From: Streptomyces virginiae
GTDB lineage: Bacteria > Actinomycetota > Actinomycetes > Streptomycetales > Streptomycetaceae
NCBI RefSeq assembly: GCF_000720455.1
Contig: NZ_JOAK01000007.1
Coordinates: 124,001-188,000, forward strand
DNA: 64,000 nt
Direction: 5' to 3'
Numbering within the stretch: position 1 is the first letter of the stretch; every line of letters begins with the position of its first letter. The position numbers and the translations under genes are program-made. Positions 40,171-49,400 of the stretch are shown here, piece after piece. Below the pieces are notes generated by a model that saw only the letters and a program-made list of their open reading frames with translations, had not been told where the DNA came from and did not search any database.

Positions 40171-41334
40171 ATGGAAACAGAGCGACACAGCGATCCGCAC
40201 GACGTCTTCGCGTGGATCGACGACAGCACCCGGCGCCGGGACCGGGCGGGCCTCACCCGCCGGGTCCAGGTCCGGGGCCCGCGGCCGAACGTGATCGACT
40301 TCGGCGGGAACGACTACCTCGGCCTCACCCGCCACCCCGACGTGGTCCACGCGGTGGCCGACGCCTCCCTGACCTGGGGCGCCGGGTCGACCGGCTCCCG
40401 GCTCGCCACCGGCACCACCGAGGTGCACGTCGAACTGGAGCGTGAACTGGCCGAGTTCACCGGGGCGGAGGCCGCACTGGTCTTCTCCTCCGGCTACCTG
40501 GCCAACCTGGGCGCGGTGACCGTACTGGCCCGCCCCGGCACCCTGATCGCCTCCGACGCGTTCAACCACGCCTCCCTGATCGACGGCTACCGCCTCTCCG
40601 GCGCCGACGTGATCGACACCGAGCACGCCGACCCGCAGGCGCTGGAACGGGTGCTCGCCGCGCGGGAACAGCAGCGCGCGGTGGCGGTGACCGAGTCGGT
40701 GTTCTCGGTCGACGGCGACCTCGTCGACCTCCGCGCCGTCCTCGACGTCTGCCGCCGGCAGGGCGCCGGACTGCTCGTCGACGACGCGCACGGCTTCGGC
40801 GTCATCGGCGAGCGCGGAGAGGGCGCGGTGACCGCCGCCGGCCTGGCCGGCAGCCCCGACGTGGTCACCACCATCACCCTGTCGAAGTCCCTGGGCGCCC
40901 AGGGCGGCGCGGTGATCGGCCCCCGCCGGGTCGTCGACCACGTCATGAACATGGCCCGCAGCTTCCTGTTCGACACCGGGCTCGCCCCGGCGTCCGCCGC
41001 CGGGGCCCTGGCGGCGCTCCGGGTCCTGCGCGCCGAGCCGGACCGTCCGGCACGTACCCGCGCGGTCGCGGTGGCCCTCGCCGAACGCCTCACGGCGGCC
41101 GGCCTGCCGGTGACCGAGGCACAGGCGGCCGTGGTCTCCGTCCGCGGACCCTCCGCGGCCCAGACCGCGCAGTGGGCGGAGAACTGCCTGGCCGACGGCG
41201 TCAAGGTGGCGTGCTTCCGCCCGCCGTCGGTGCCCGACCGGTTCTCCCGCATCCGGCTCACCTCACGGGCCGACCTGACCGAGGCGGAGATCGACCGCGC
41301 CATCGACGTGGTGGTCAAGCACAGTCCCTGGTAG
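40171..41334 (+). CDS. 8-amino-7-oxononanoate synthase-like alpha-oxoamine synthase
   Basis: 387 aa PLP enzyme. FGGNDYLGLTRHP near the start, SDAFNHASLIDGYRLSGAD, DDAHGFGVIG and the PLP lysine Lys239 (TLSKSLGAQGG). It condenses an amino acid with an acyl thioester with loss of CO2; in biotin synthesis pimeloyl-ACP plus alanine gives 8-amino-7-oxononanoate (KAPA). KAPA feeds BioA, the enzyme amiclenomycin inhibits, which makes this gene's location notable. It is either a biotin-branch enzyme or makes an analogue. ATG 40171 has GGAG about 7 nt upstream. Confidence 0.88.
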   Translation: METERHSDPHDVFAWIDDSTRRRDRAGLTRRVQVRGPRPNVIDFGGNDYLGLTRHPDVVHAVADASLTWGAGSTGSRLATGTTEVHVELERELAEFTGAEAALVFSSGYLANLGAVTVLARPGTLIASDAFNHASLIDGYRLSGADVIDTEHADPQALERVLAAREQQRAVAVTESVFSVDGDLVDLRAVLDVCRRQGAGLLVDDAHGFGVIGERGEGAVTAAGLAGSPDVVTTITLSKSLGAQGGAVIGPRRVVDHVMNMARSFLFDTGLAPASAAGALAALRVLRAEPDRPARTRAVAVALAERLTAAGLPVTEAQAAVVSVRGPSAAQTAQWAENCLADGVKVACFRPPSVPDRFSRIRLTSRADLTEAEIDRAIDVVVKHSPW

Positions 41335-41385
41335 GGCAGCCGACCCGGGGCGGACGACGGCCCGGACCGAGTGACGGAAGGCGTC

Positions 41386-42927
41386 ATGACGATCGCCAGT
41401 GGGTTCCTCACGCACACCACCCGGTCACCCGACCGGGCCGCCCTCGCCGTCGGCGACGGGACCGGACGACGGTGGAGCTACGACGCGCTGCGGCGCGGCG
41501 TACTCGCCGTCGCCCGGGCCCTGCGCGCCGAGTTCGGCCCGGACCCGGACGCCGGCGTCCGGATCGCCGTACTCCTCGGCAACCGCGAGGAGTTCGCGCG
41601 GATATTCCTCGGCGGCGCACTCGCCGGCATCCCCGTCATGGTCCTCGACCCCGCATGGAGCGGCGCCGAACTGGGCGCCGTGCTGCGGGACGCGCCGCCC
41701 GCACGGCTGTTCTGCGACTCCCCCGGAGGGCCGGTCGCCCGGTACGCCGACCCCGCCACGCTCGTGGACGTCACCGGATCCGGCTTCGAGGCGTGGCTGC
41801 GCCGCCACGGGACGCCACAAGACCCTTCCCCGCACGCGCAGTTGCCGCCCGTACCGCACGACAGGCCCTTCTACGTGGGCTTCACCTCCGGGAGCACGGG
41901 CCGCCCCAAGGGGGTGGTCCGCTCGCACCGCTCCTGGCTGCGCACCTTCGACCGCTACACCGCCGAGTTCGGCATCGGCACGGCCGACACCGTCCTGCTG
42001 CCCGGCTCGCTGGCGCACTCGCACTTCCTCTTCGGCCTGATGCACGCCCTGAACGTCGGTGCGGCCGTCCGGCTGATGCCCGCCTTCGACGCGGGCCGCG
42101 CGCTCGAAGACGTCGAGCGGCACGGCGTCACCCGGCTCTACCTGGTGCCGACCATGTTCCAGGCACTGCTCGAACACGCCCGCCGGCACCCGGGCCGCAG
42201 CTTCCCCCAGGTGCGCTCGCTGCTCTCGGTGGGCGCCAAATGGTCCCCGGCCCGACGCGCCCTCGCGGGAGAGCTGTTCCCGAACGCCGACGCCGTGGAG
42301 TTCTACGGAGCCACCGAGCTCAGCCTCGTCTCGGTGCTGCACGGCGACGACGACGGGCCGAAGGAGTCCGTCGGCAGGCCGGTGGCCGGGGTGGAGCTGT
42401 CGCTGCGCTCGCCCACGGGCGAGGAGGTCGGCGCCGGCGAACCGGGCCGGGTGCACGTCCGCAGCGACATGCTCTTCACCCGCTACCTGTCCGCCGAGGA
42501 CGGCGGAGCCCCCGACGAGGACGGCTGGTTCACCGTCGGGGACATCGGCCGGATCGACGAGCGCGGCTACCTGCACCTCGTCGGCAGGCAGAAGGGCATG
42601 CTGATCAGCGGCGGGCTCAACGTGCACCCCGAGGAGGTCGTCGCGGCCCTGCTCCGGCTGGAGGAGGTCGAGGAGGCCGCCGTCGTGGGACTGCCCGACG
42701 AACACTGGGGCGACCTGGTGTGCGCCGTCGTCCGATGGCGGCAGGGGACCCGCCTCGGCCTGGCGGAGGTACGCGACCGGGCCTCGGCCCACGTGTCGCG
42801 GCAGAAGTGCCCCCGGCGGCTCTTCGAGACGGAGGAGCTGCCCCACACACCGAGCGGAAAGATCGACCACGGGCGGGTGCGCAGCGCCCTCCTGGAGGGT
42901 CGGCACGACATGCGGGAGGTTCTGTGA
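41386..42927 (+). CDS. Acyl-CoA/acyl-AMP ligase
   Basis: About 513 aa ANL enzyme. P-loop FTSGSTGRPKGVV, YGATE in the adenylate-binding motif, GDIGRIDERGYLHLVGR hinge and C-terminal HTPSGKIDHGRV with the catalytic Lys. It activates a carboxylic acid to an acyl-adenylate and loads CoA or the adjacent ACP. ATG 41386 is favoured by GGAAGG 5 nt upstream; an in-frame GTG lies at 41371. Context suggests an alkyl or dicarboxylic (pimelate-like) substrate, unproven. Confidence 0.9.
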   Translation: MTIASGFLTHTTRSPDRAALAVGDGTGRRWSYDALRRGVLAVARALRAEFGPDPDAGVRIAVLLGNREEFARIFLGGALAGIPVMVLDPAWSGAELGAVLRDAPPARLFCDSPGGPVARYADPATLVDVTGSGFEAWLRRHGTPQDPSPHAQLPPVPHDRPFYVGFTSGSTGRPKGVVRSHRSWLRTFDRYTAEFGIGTADTVLLPGSLAHSHFLFGLMHALNVGAAVRLMPAFDAGRALEDVERHGVTRLYLVPTMFQALLEHARRHPGRSFPQVRSLLSVGAKWSPARRALAGELFPNADAVEFYGATELSLVSVLHGDDDGPKESVGRPVAGVELSLRSPTGEEVGAGEPGRVHVRSDMLFTRYLSAEDGGAPDEDGWFTVGDIGRIDERGYLHLVGRQKGMLISGGLNVHPEEVVAALLRLEEVEEAAVVGLPDEHWGDLVCAVVRWRQGTRLGLAEVRDRASAHVSRQKCPRRLFETEELPHTPSGKIDHGRVRSALLEGRHDMREVL

Positions 42928-44123
42928 ACGGGCAGCTGCCCATCGTCGCGGCGGCGCGGCGTACCCCGATCGGCCGGATCGGCGGCGCCTTCGCCACCAC
43001 CCCGATCCACGAGCTCCTCAGCCCCGTCCTCACGGCGCTGCTGGAAGACCTGGGCATCACCGGGGCCGACGTCGACGACGTGATCGTCGGGAACGCCGGC
43101 GGCTCCGGGGGCAACCCCGCCCGCTACGCCGCCCTCACCGCCGGCCTCGGCATCGAGGTGCCGGCGACGACCGTGGACCGGCAGTGCGGCAGCGGCCTGG
43201 AGGCCGTCAACCTCGCCGCCCGGCTCGTGGCGTCGGGGGCCGGGGACGTCATCCTCGCGGGCGGCGCGGAGAGCGCCAGCACCGCGCCCTGGCGGGTGGA
43301 GCGCCCCGCCGTCCCCCACGGGACGCCGCGCTTCTACGCCCGCCCGCACTTCGTGCCCGCCGAGTACGGGGACCCCGACATGGGGGTCGCCGGCGAGAAC
43401 GTGGCACGGCGCGGCGGGATCAGCCGGGAGCGGCAGGACCGCTTCGCACTGGCCAGCCACCGCAAGGCGGTCGAGGCGGCCCGCTCGGGGCGCTACGACG
43501 CCGAACTGGTCCCGGTACGGGTCCGTGTGGGCAGGGCCGGCGCGGTGGCGGTGGCGGCGGACGAGTGCCCCCGCCCCGACACCAGCATGGAGAAGCTCGC
43601 CCGGCTGGGACCCGCGTTCGTCGAGGGCGGCACCGTGACCGCGGGCAACTCCTGCCCGGTCAACGACGGTGCGGCGATGGTCGCGGTCGTCTCCGAGCGC
43701 AAGTTCCGTGAGCTGGGGCTGTCCGCGGGACTGCGCGTGGTCGACTCCGCGGTGACGGGAGTCGACCCGGTGATCCTCGGCTGGGGGCCGGTGCCGGCGG
43801 TGCGGCGGCTGCTGAAGCGCAATCCCGGACTGGAGCTGGCCGACATCGAGGTGGTTGAGTTCACCGAGGCGTTCGCCGGGCAGGTGCTGGCCTGCCTGGA
43901 CGAGCTGGGCATCCCCGAGGAGAGCGTCAACCGCGGCGGCGGCGCACTGGCGCTCGGCCATCCCTGGGGCGCCTCCGGGGCCGTACTGGTGACCCGGATG
44001 TTCTCGGACATGTTCGGGACCGCCGACCCGGTGGCGGGCCGGGCCCGTTACGGCCTGGCCACGCTCGGGGCGGCGGGCGGCCTCGGCATCGCCACCCTCT
44101 TCGAACGCCATCCGGCCGACTGA
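42924..44123 (+). CDS. Thiolase-family protein lacking a catalytic Cys
   Basis: 399 aa with full thiolase architecture. The nucleophile Cys88 (DRQCGSGLEA) and His346 (ALGHPWGASGA) are present, but the C-terminal base Cys, normally in a CxGGG motif, is Gly382 (TLGAAGGLG), and the usual NEAFA motif reads TEAFA. It may therefore not catalyse ordinary Claisen condensation or thiolysis and could have another acyl-transfer role. Starts at GTG 42924 with GTGA overlap of the ligase stop. Confidence 0.88.
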   Translation: MNGQLPIVAAARRTPIGRIGGAFATTPIHELLSPVLTALLEDLGITGADVDDVIVGNAGGSGGNPARYAALTAGLGIEVPATTVDRQCGSGLEAVNLAARLVASGAGDVILAGGAESASTAPWRVERPAVPHGTPRFYARPHFVPAEYGDPDMGVAGENVARRGGISRERQDRFALASHRKAVEAARSGRYDAELVPVRVRVGRAGAVAVAADECPRPDTSMEKLARLGPAFVEGGTVTAGNSCPVNDGAAMVAVVSERKFRELGLSAGLRVVDSAVTGVDPVILGWGPVPAVRRLLKRNPGLELADIEVVEFTEAFAGQVLACLDELGIPEESVNRGGGALALGHPWGASGAVLVTRMFSDMFGTADPVAGRARYGLATLGAAGGLGIATLFERHPAD

Positions 44124-44162
44124 CGCGGGCCGGCCGGACGGCGCGCTGCGGGAGCGGCGGGG

Positions 44163-45407
44163 TCAGCCCCGCCGCACCAGCACCTGGAGCGGGGCGCGGA
44201 AGGACAGCAGCGCCAGCATCTCCGGCGAGGACTCGGGGCAGAAGCGGAGGTCAGGAAACCGCTCGGCGGTCATCCGCATCACCACGTCGGCCTCCATCCG
44301 GGCCAGTTCGGCGCCGGAGCAGCGGTGGCGTCCGATGCCGAAGGACAGGTGCTTGCGCACGTTGGCCCGGTGCGGACAGATCTGCTCGGGGTTCTCGAAG
44401 ACCTCGGTGTCCGAGCCGGTGGACGACAGCATCAGCAGCAGCGGAGCCCCTGCCGGGAGATCGACACCGGAGAGCGTCATCGGCCGGCCGGTGACCCGGC
44501 GCCAGGTGGTGATGGGCGGGTCCCGCCGCAGCACCTCCTCGGTCCACGGCTCCACGGTCGCCGGCTCGGCGGCGAACCGCTGCCAGAGGCCGGGTTCCCG
44601 CAGCGCCCTGCGGTACATGGTGCTCAGCATCTGGGTGGTCGTCATCTGACCGGCGATGATCATGAAGTAGACCACGGCCGCCTTCTGGGTCACCCCCAGC
44701 GGCTCCCCGTCCGGCAGCCGGTGCGCGGCGAGTGCGCCGAGGAGCGTGCCCTCCTCGGGCGCGGGCTTCGACACCAGGTCGGTGAGCCAGGAGTAGAACT
44801 CGGCGGCCTCGTGGGCCAGCGCCACCTCGCGCTCGCCGCGCGGCCGTCCCCAGAAGAGCTCCAGGGAGGCGTCGCTCCAGCGGGCGAGGGTGTCGATGTC
44901 CACGTCGATGGCCGATTCCAGGCCGAGCAGCCGCAGCATCACCCGGAAGGGAACGTCCCGGGCGATGGTCGTCGCCAGGTCGCAGACGCCGTCGGCGGCG
45001 AGCCGCTGCTCGACGTCGTCGAGCGCCTCCGCGACGACCTTCTCGACCATCGGCACCGAGGCGTTCACGGCCTGGGCGTTGAACAGCTTGGTCATGATGC
45101 GCCGATAGCCGGCGTGGCTGTCCGAACCGTTGTTTGCAAGCGTTTGCGGGAGGTCGAACTTGACCCGTGCCAGAACGCGCAGCGTCTGCACGGAGAATCG
45201 CCCTATTGCGTCGATCGCATTGTCCGGAAGGAAATTCTCCGGATCGAGCAGAATGGTGCGTACGTCCTCGTACCGGCTGATCAGCCAAAGTCCCGTGTTC
45301 TCGTCGAACTTCACGGGTTCGTGTTCTCGGAGCGCCGCCATCGCCGGATACGGGTCCAGCGCATACCCCTGGTCGAACAGGTCAACACTGTCAACGGGCA
45401 TTGCCAT
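44163..45407 (-). CDS. Cytochrome P450
   Basis: 414 aa. Heme loop LSFGIGRHRCSGAELA with ligand Cys363, ExxR as EEVLR, and an I-helix AGQMTTTQ instead of the usual AGxxTT. Convergent with the thiolase gene 40 bp away. ATG 45407 directly follows an in-frame GTG at 45410. Given the neighbours (ACP, KS, oxoamine synthase, acyl ligase), an acyl-ACP or biotin-like substrate is possible, as with BioI, which cleaves acyl-ACP to pimeloyl-ACP; sequence alone does not show this. Confidence 0.9.
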   Translation of the reverse strand: MAMPVDSVDLFDQGYALDPYPAMAALREHEPVKFDENTGLWLISRYEDVRTILLDPENFLPDNAIDAIGRFSVQTLRVLARVKFDLPQTLANNGSDSHAGYRRIMTKLFNAQAVNASVPMVEKVVAEALDDVEQRLAADGVCDLATTIARDVPFRVMLRLLGLESAIDVDIDTLARWSDASLELFWGRPRGEREVALAHEAAEFYSWLTDLVSKPAPEEGTLLGALAAHRLPDGEPLGVTQKAAVVYFMIIAGQMTTTQMLSTMYRRALREPGLWQRFAAEPATVEPWTEEVLRRDPPITTWRRVTGRPMTLSGVDLPAGAPLLLMLSSTGSDTEVFENPEQICPHRANVRKHLSFGIGRHRCSGAELARMEADVVMRMTAERFPDLRFCPESSPEMLALLSFRAPLQVLVRRG

Positions 45408-45537
45408 CACGTCAATTCCACCTTCCCCCGGGTCGACGGTATCAAGTCGTCATGATCACGTTGAATACCAGCCGGGGAAGAAAACCTGTGAGACGCGTCT
45501 CGTGCGGAGCCCGCCCGGGGCGGGGTCCGCCGACGGC

Positions 45538-45570
45538 GGGCGGTCCGGAGGGGATGCCCCCGGACCGCCC
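45538..45570 (-). terminator. Terminator after streptavidin gene
   Basis: An 11-bp perfect GC-rich stem (45538-45548 with 45560-45570) and an 11-nt loop that itself contains GGGGATGCCCC. It lies about 50 bp beyond the streptavidin stop and separates it from the P450 promoter. Confidence 0.75.
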
Positions 45571-45617
45571 GCGCGTGTTCGGTCCGGCGTCTCGGCACCT
45601 CGGGTGCCCGGACGCTG

Positions 45618-46178
45618 CTACTGCTGGACGGCGTCGAGCGGGTTGCCGTTGTTGATGCCGGCCTTCTTGGCGGCGTCGATGGAAGCGGCCGACGGCTTCA
45701 CCTTGGTGAAGGTGTCGTGGCCGACCAGCGTGGACTTCCAGTTGTTGGCCTCGGTGGTGCCCGAGGTCAGCAGCCACTGGGTGTTGATGCGGGCCTCGGA
45801 GCCGGCGACGTACTGGCCGCTCCACGTGGTGGCGGAGTGGGCGTTGCGGTAGTTATTCTTCCACGCCACCGTCCAGCCGAGGGCGGTGCCGCTGCCGTCG
45901 GTGGCCGGGGTGCTGTCGTAACGACCGGTCAGGACGTAGCGGCTCTCGGCGTTGCCGACGGCCGACTCGTAGGTGCCGGTGAGGCTGCCGTCCGCGCCCG
46001 CGGTCACGATGAAGGTCGAACCGAGCTGGTTGTACCAGGTGCCGGTGATGCCGGCCTCGGCGACGGCGGCCTGGGCCTTGGTGTCCTTCGACGGGTCCGC
46101 GGAGGCGCTGGCCGTAATACCGACGGTGGTCAGCGATACGGCAATGGCTGCAACGACGATCTTGCGCATGTGCGACAC
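45618..46178 (-). CDS. Streptavidin (secreted biotin-binding protein)
   Basis: A close relative of streptavidin. The usual precursor ([13 protein letters not shown]..., 183 aa) starts at ATG 46169; GTG 46178 is better placed for the AGGGGAG site (about 8 nt versus 17), giving 186 aa. A signal peptide ends at SASA, mature protein starting DPSKD. In mature numbering the biotin contacts Asn23, Ser27, Tyr43, Ser45, Trp79, Ser88, Thr90, Trp92, Trp108, Trp120 and Asp128 are all kept. Compared with sequences I remember, it differs at S6T, A38S, A63T, G98A, A100S and A119N. A tetramer that binds biotin almost irreversibly outside the cell, starving competitors. It lies beside genes for a biotin-synthesis inhibitor. 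Confidence 0.98.
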   Translation of the reverse strand: MSHMRKIVVAAIAVSLTTVGITASASADPSKDTKAQAAVAEAGITGTWYNQLGSTFIVTAGADGSLTGTYESAVGNAESRYVLTGRYDSTPATDGSGTALGWTVAWKNNYRNAHSATTWSGQYVAGSEARINTQWLLTSGTTEANNWKSTLVGHDTFTKVKPSAASIDAAKKAGINNGNPLDAVQQ

Positions 46179-46387
46179 GGAAAATCTCCCCTAGTTGTTG
46201 CCGGCGGGGGAACGGGTGGCGTGCATGATGTGCGCGTCGCCCGCATCCCGCCCGTCAAGGTTTGTGACCTCGGCCGGGCACCTGGCGGTGCCGGTGGACG
46301 TACAGCAATGCGGCATGCGCCTTTGGCGGCAGATCTGGATGGTCGAGGTCCCGGTCGATGGTTGCCAAGGGCACATGTTCGGTGTAA

Positions 46388-46415
46388 ATCGTACTATCGA
46401 TTGGCGGGTTCTCAA
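46388..46415 (-). promoter_or_regulatory. Candidate streptavidin promoter
   Basis: Read on the minus strand: TTGAGA (46415-46410), a 16-nt spacer, then TACGAT (46393-46388), resembling a housekeeping sigma promoter. It would give a 5' leader of about 200 nt before the streptavidin start. Only a pattern match. Confidence 0.3.
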
Positions 46416-46474
46416 CAACGTTTTCTGCAAAGGAGTTTCAGCCAAACTGTGGCCGAGTCTTTATGGCGACTCCG

Positions 46475-49400
46475 TCAAAGGCGGCTGAAAAACGCCCCTG
46501 TTGGGGCGGCCCGGACACCCTCGGAGGGTGCCCCGGCCGGCCCTTCCCGCAACCGGTCGACCACCGCCAACCGCGCCTCCACGTCCAGGTTCCACAGCCG
46601 TACGGTGCCGTCCGTGCTGCTGCTCGCCACCGTCCCCCCGTCGGGGGCGAAGGCGACGCCCCACACCGCATTCGTGTGTCCGGAAAGCGCCGCCAGCGTG
46701 CGCCGGCCGGCCACGTCCCACAGTCGTACCGTCCGGTCGTTGCCGCTGCTCGCGAGCGTGCGGCCGTCGGGGGAGAAGGCGATGCCCCGCGCCGAGCCGG
46801 TGTGTCCGGCCAGCGCCGCCTCGAATCGGTGGCGGCGCGCGTCCCACAGCCGTACGGTCCCGTCGTTGCCGCTGGTTGCGAGCGTCCGCCCGTCGGGGCT
46901 GAAGGCCACGCCCCGGACCGCACCCGTATGGCCGGTGAGGGCGGCCAGCGGCCGGCGTCCGGCCACGTCCCACAGACGGACGGTCAGGTCGTCGCCGGCG
47001 CTCGCCAGCGTGCGCCCGTCGGGGCTGAACTCCACGTCGTTGGCGAAATCCGTGTGCCCGCCGAGCGTGGCCAGCCGACGGCGCGAGACGACGTCCCACA
47101 GCCGGACCGTGCCGTCCGATCCGGCCGAGGCCAGCGTCCGGCCGTCGGGCGCGAAGTCCACGGCGAACACGGTCCCGCCCTGGCCGGCCAGCGTGGCCGA
47201 CGGGCCCCCCGCCGCGACGTCCCACAGCCGGACCGTGCCGTCGGAACCGGCCGAGGCCAGCGTCCGCCCGTCCGGCGAGAAGTCCACCGAGAACACCGTC
47301 TCGCTGTGCCCCTCGAAAGTCGCCACGACCCGGCGCCCCGCCACGTCCCACAGCCGCACCGCGTGATCCGCCTCCGCGGTGGCCAGCAGCTTCCCGTCCG
47401 GGCTGTACGCGGCGTGCCAGACCTCCGTGAACGGCCGTGACGCCAGCACCGCGCCCCGCAGGTCCCACAGCACCACCGACTGGTCGAACCCGGCCGTGGC
47501 CACGAGCGCGCCCCGGCCGTCCACGGCCACCCCGAGCACGTAGTCGGTGTGCCCGGCGAGCGTCGCCGTCAGCCGGCCGCCGGCGACGTCCCACAGCCGG
47601 GTCGCGCCGTCGCCCCCCGCGCTGATCACCGTCGTCCCGTCCGGTGTGAAGGCGACGCCGTTGACGTCGTCGCTGTGCCCGGTCAGCGTGGCCGTCGTGC
47701 GGCGCCCGGCCACGTCCCACAGCCTCACGGTCCGGTCGACGCCCCCCGTGGCGACCGTACGGCCGTCCGGGGCGAACGCCGCCCCCAGCACCTCGTCGGT
47801 GTGCCCGGACAGCACCGCCAGCGGCGCGGCCGCCACCGGATCCCACAGCCGTACGCTCCGGTCGGCGCCGGCCGAGACCAGCGTCCGGCCGTCCGAGGCG
47901 AAGGCCAGGGCGTTGACCCGCCCGGTGTGCCCGGCCAGGGACGCCACGGACCGGTACTCCCCGGCGCTCTCCCACAGCCGGACCGTCCCGTCCGGGCAGC
48001 CGGTCGCCAGGGTCCGCCCGTCCGGCGCGAAGGCCACCGTCCGCGAGCCCGTCGTACTCGCCGGGAGCACCGCCTTCGTACGGCCGTCGGCGGTGTCCCA
48101 GAGCCGGGCCGGCCCGTCCGTCGAGACCGCCGCGAGGGTCCGGCCGTCCGGGCTCACGGCGACGGCGCGGACCCGCCCGGCCATCGTGAACGTCGCGGTC
48201 GTCCGCCGGTCGGACACCCGCCGCAGGGTCACCGTCCCGTCGGAACTGCCCGTCGCCAGAATGCCGTTGTCCGGCCCGAAGGCCACCGCGTTGACCGGCC
48301 CGCGGTGCCCGCCCAACCGGGCCACGAACGGCTGCGACTGCGTACTCAGCAGCGCTCCGCGCGCCTCGCTCGTCCGCGCGGTCCGGTACGCGTCGCCGGC
48401 GAGCAGCATCGAGGCCTCCGGCTGGCCCGCGGCCAGCGCCGCCGACTGCAGGGCGAGCGCCCGCGAACGGGCCGTGCGTTCCTGGCCGAGCGCACCGGCG
48501 CGCTGCTGGTACGCCAGCCCGCCGGCGCCCACGGCCAGGACCAGCAGGACGACCAGCGTGGCCAGCATCCGCTGGCGCAGCCGCGCCTGCCGGGAGGCCT
48601 GCCGCTCCCGGCCGTCCTGCGCCGCCCGGCTCTCCCGCAGGAAGGCCGCCTCCAGGGGCGCGAGGCGGTCCCCGCCGTCGAGTTCGTCCGCCCAGGAGCT
48701 GGCGGTGTCCAGCCGCGTCCCCCGGTAGAGCGCCGACGGATCGCGGCCCTCGCGCTCCCACTCGACAGCCGCGTGGGCCAGCTGCTGGTGGATCAGGAGC
48801 CCCGCCCGGTCGGCGCGGATCCAGCCGCGCAGCCGTGGCCAGGCGTGCAGCAGGGCCTCGTGGGTGATCTCCACCGTGTCGCTGTCCATGGTGATCAGGC
48901 GGGCCCGTACGAAGGCGTCGAGCGCGGCCGCGGCGGGACCCGCGTCGACCAGCTGCTCCATGAGTGCCGTCCGGCTCATCCGCCGCCGCGTCGCACCCGT
49001 ACCGTCGGCGACGTGCACCAGCCGCACCAGGACGCGGCGGAGCGTGTTCTGCTCGGCGGGGTAGAGGCGGCCGAACACCTCCTCGGCGGTCCGGGCGACG
49101 GCCCCCTGGATGCCGCCGGTGCGTTCGTATCCGGCGACGGTCAAGGTGGCGCCCTCGCGCCGGCGCCAGGTGGCCATCAGCGCGTGGGAGACCAGCGGCA
49201 GCATGCCGGAGGGCGTCGCTCCGCCCGACGGCCCGTCGCACGGCCCGACGTCGCGCAGCAGCAGCGGGACCAGCCCCGGTTCGAGGGCGAGACCCGCGAG
49301 CCGGGCCGGGCGGGTGATCGATTCCCGCAGCTCCGCGGGCGACATCGGCGGCAGGACGAACAGCCCGCCGGTGAAGACCGGGGCCAGCTCCGGGAGGTCC

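Noticed and set aside
46560..48290. CRISPR-like array
   Set aside because: The repeats are about 126 bp, contiguous and coding for WD40 blades; there are no short repeats with unique spacers.
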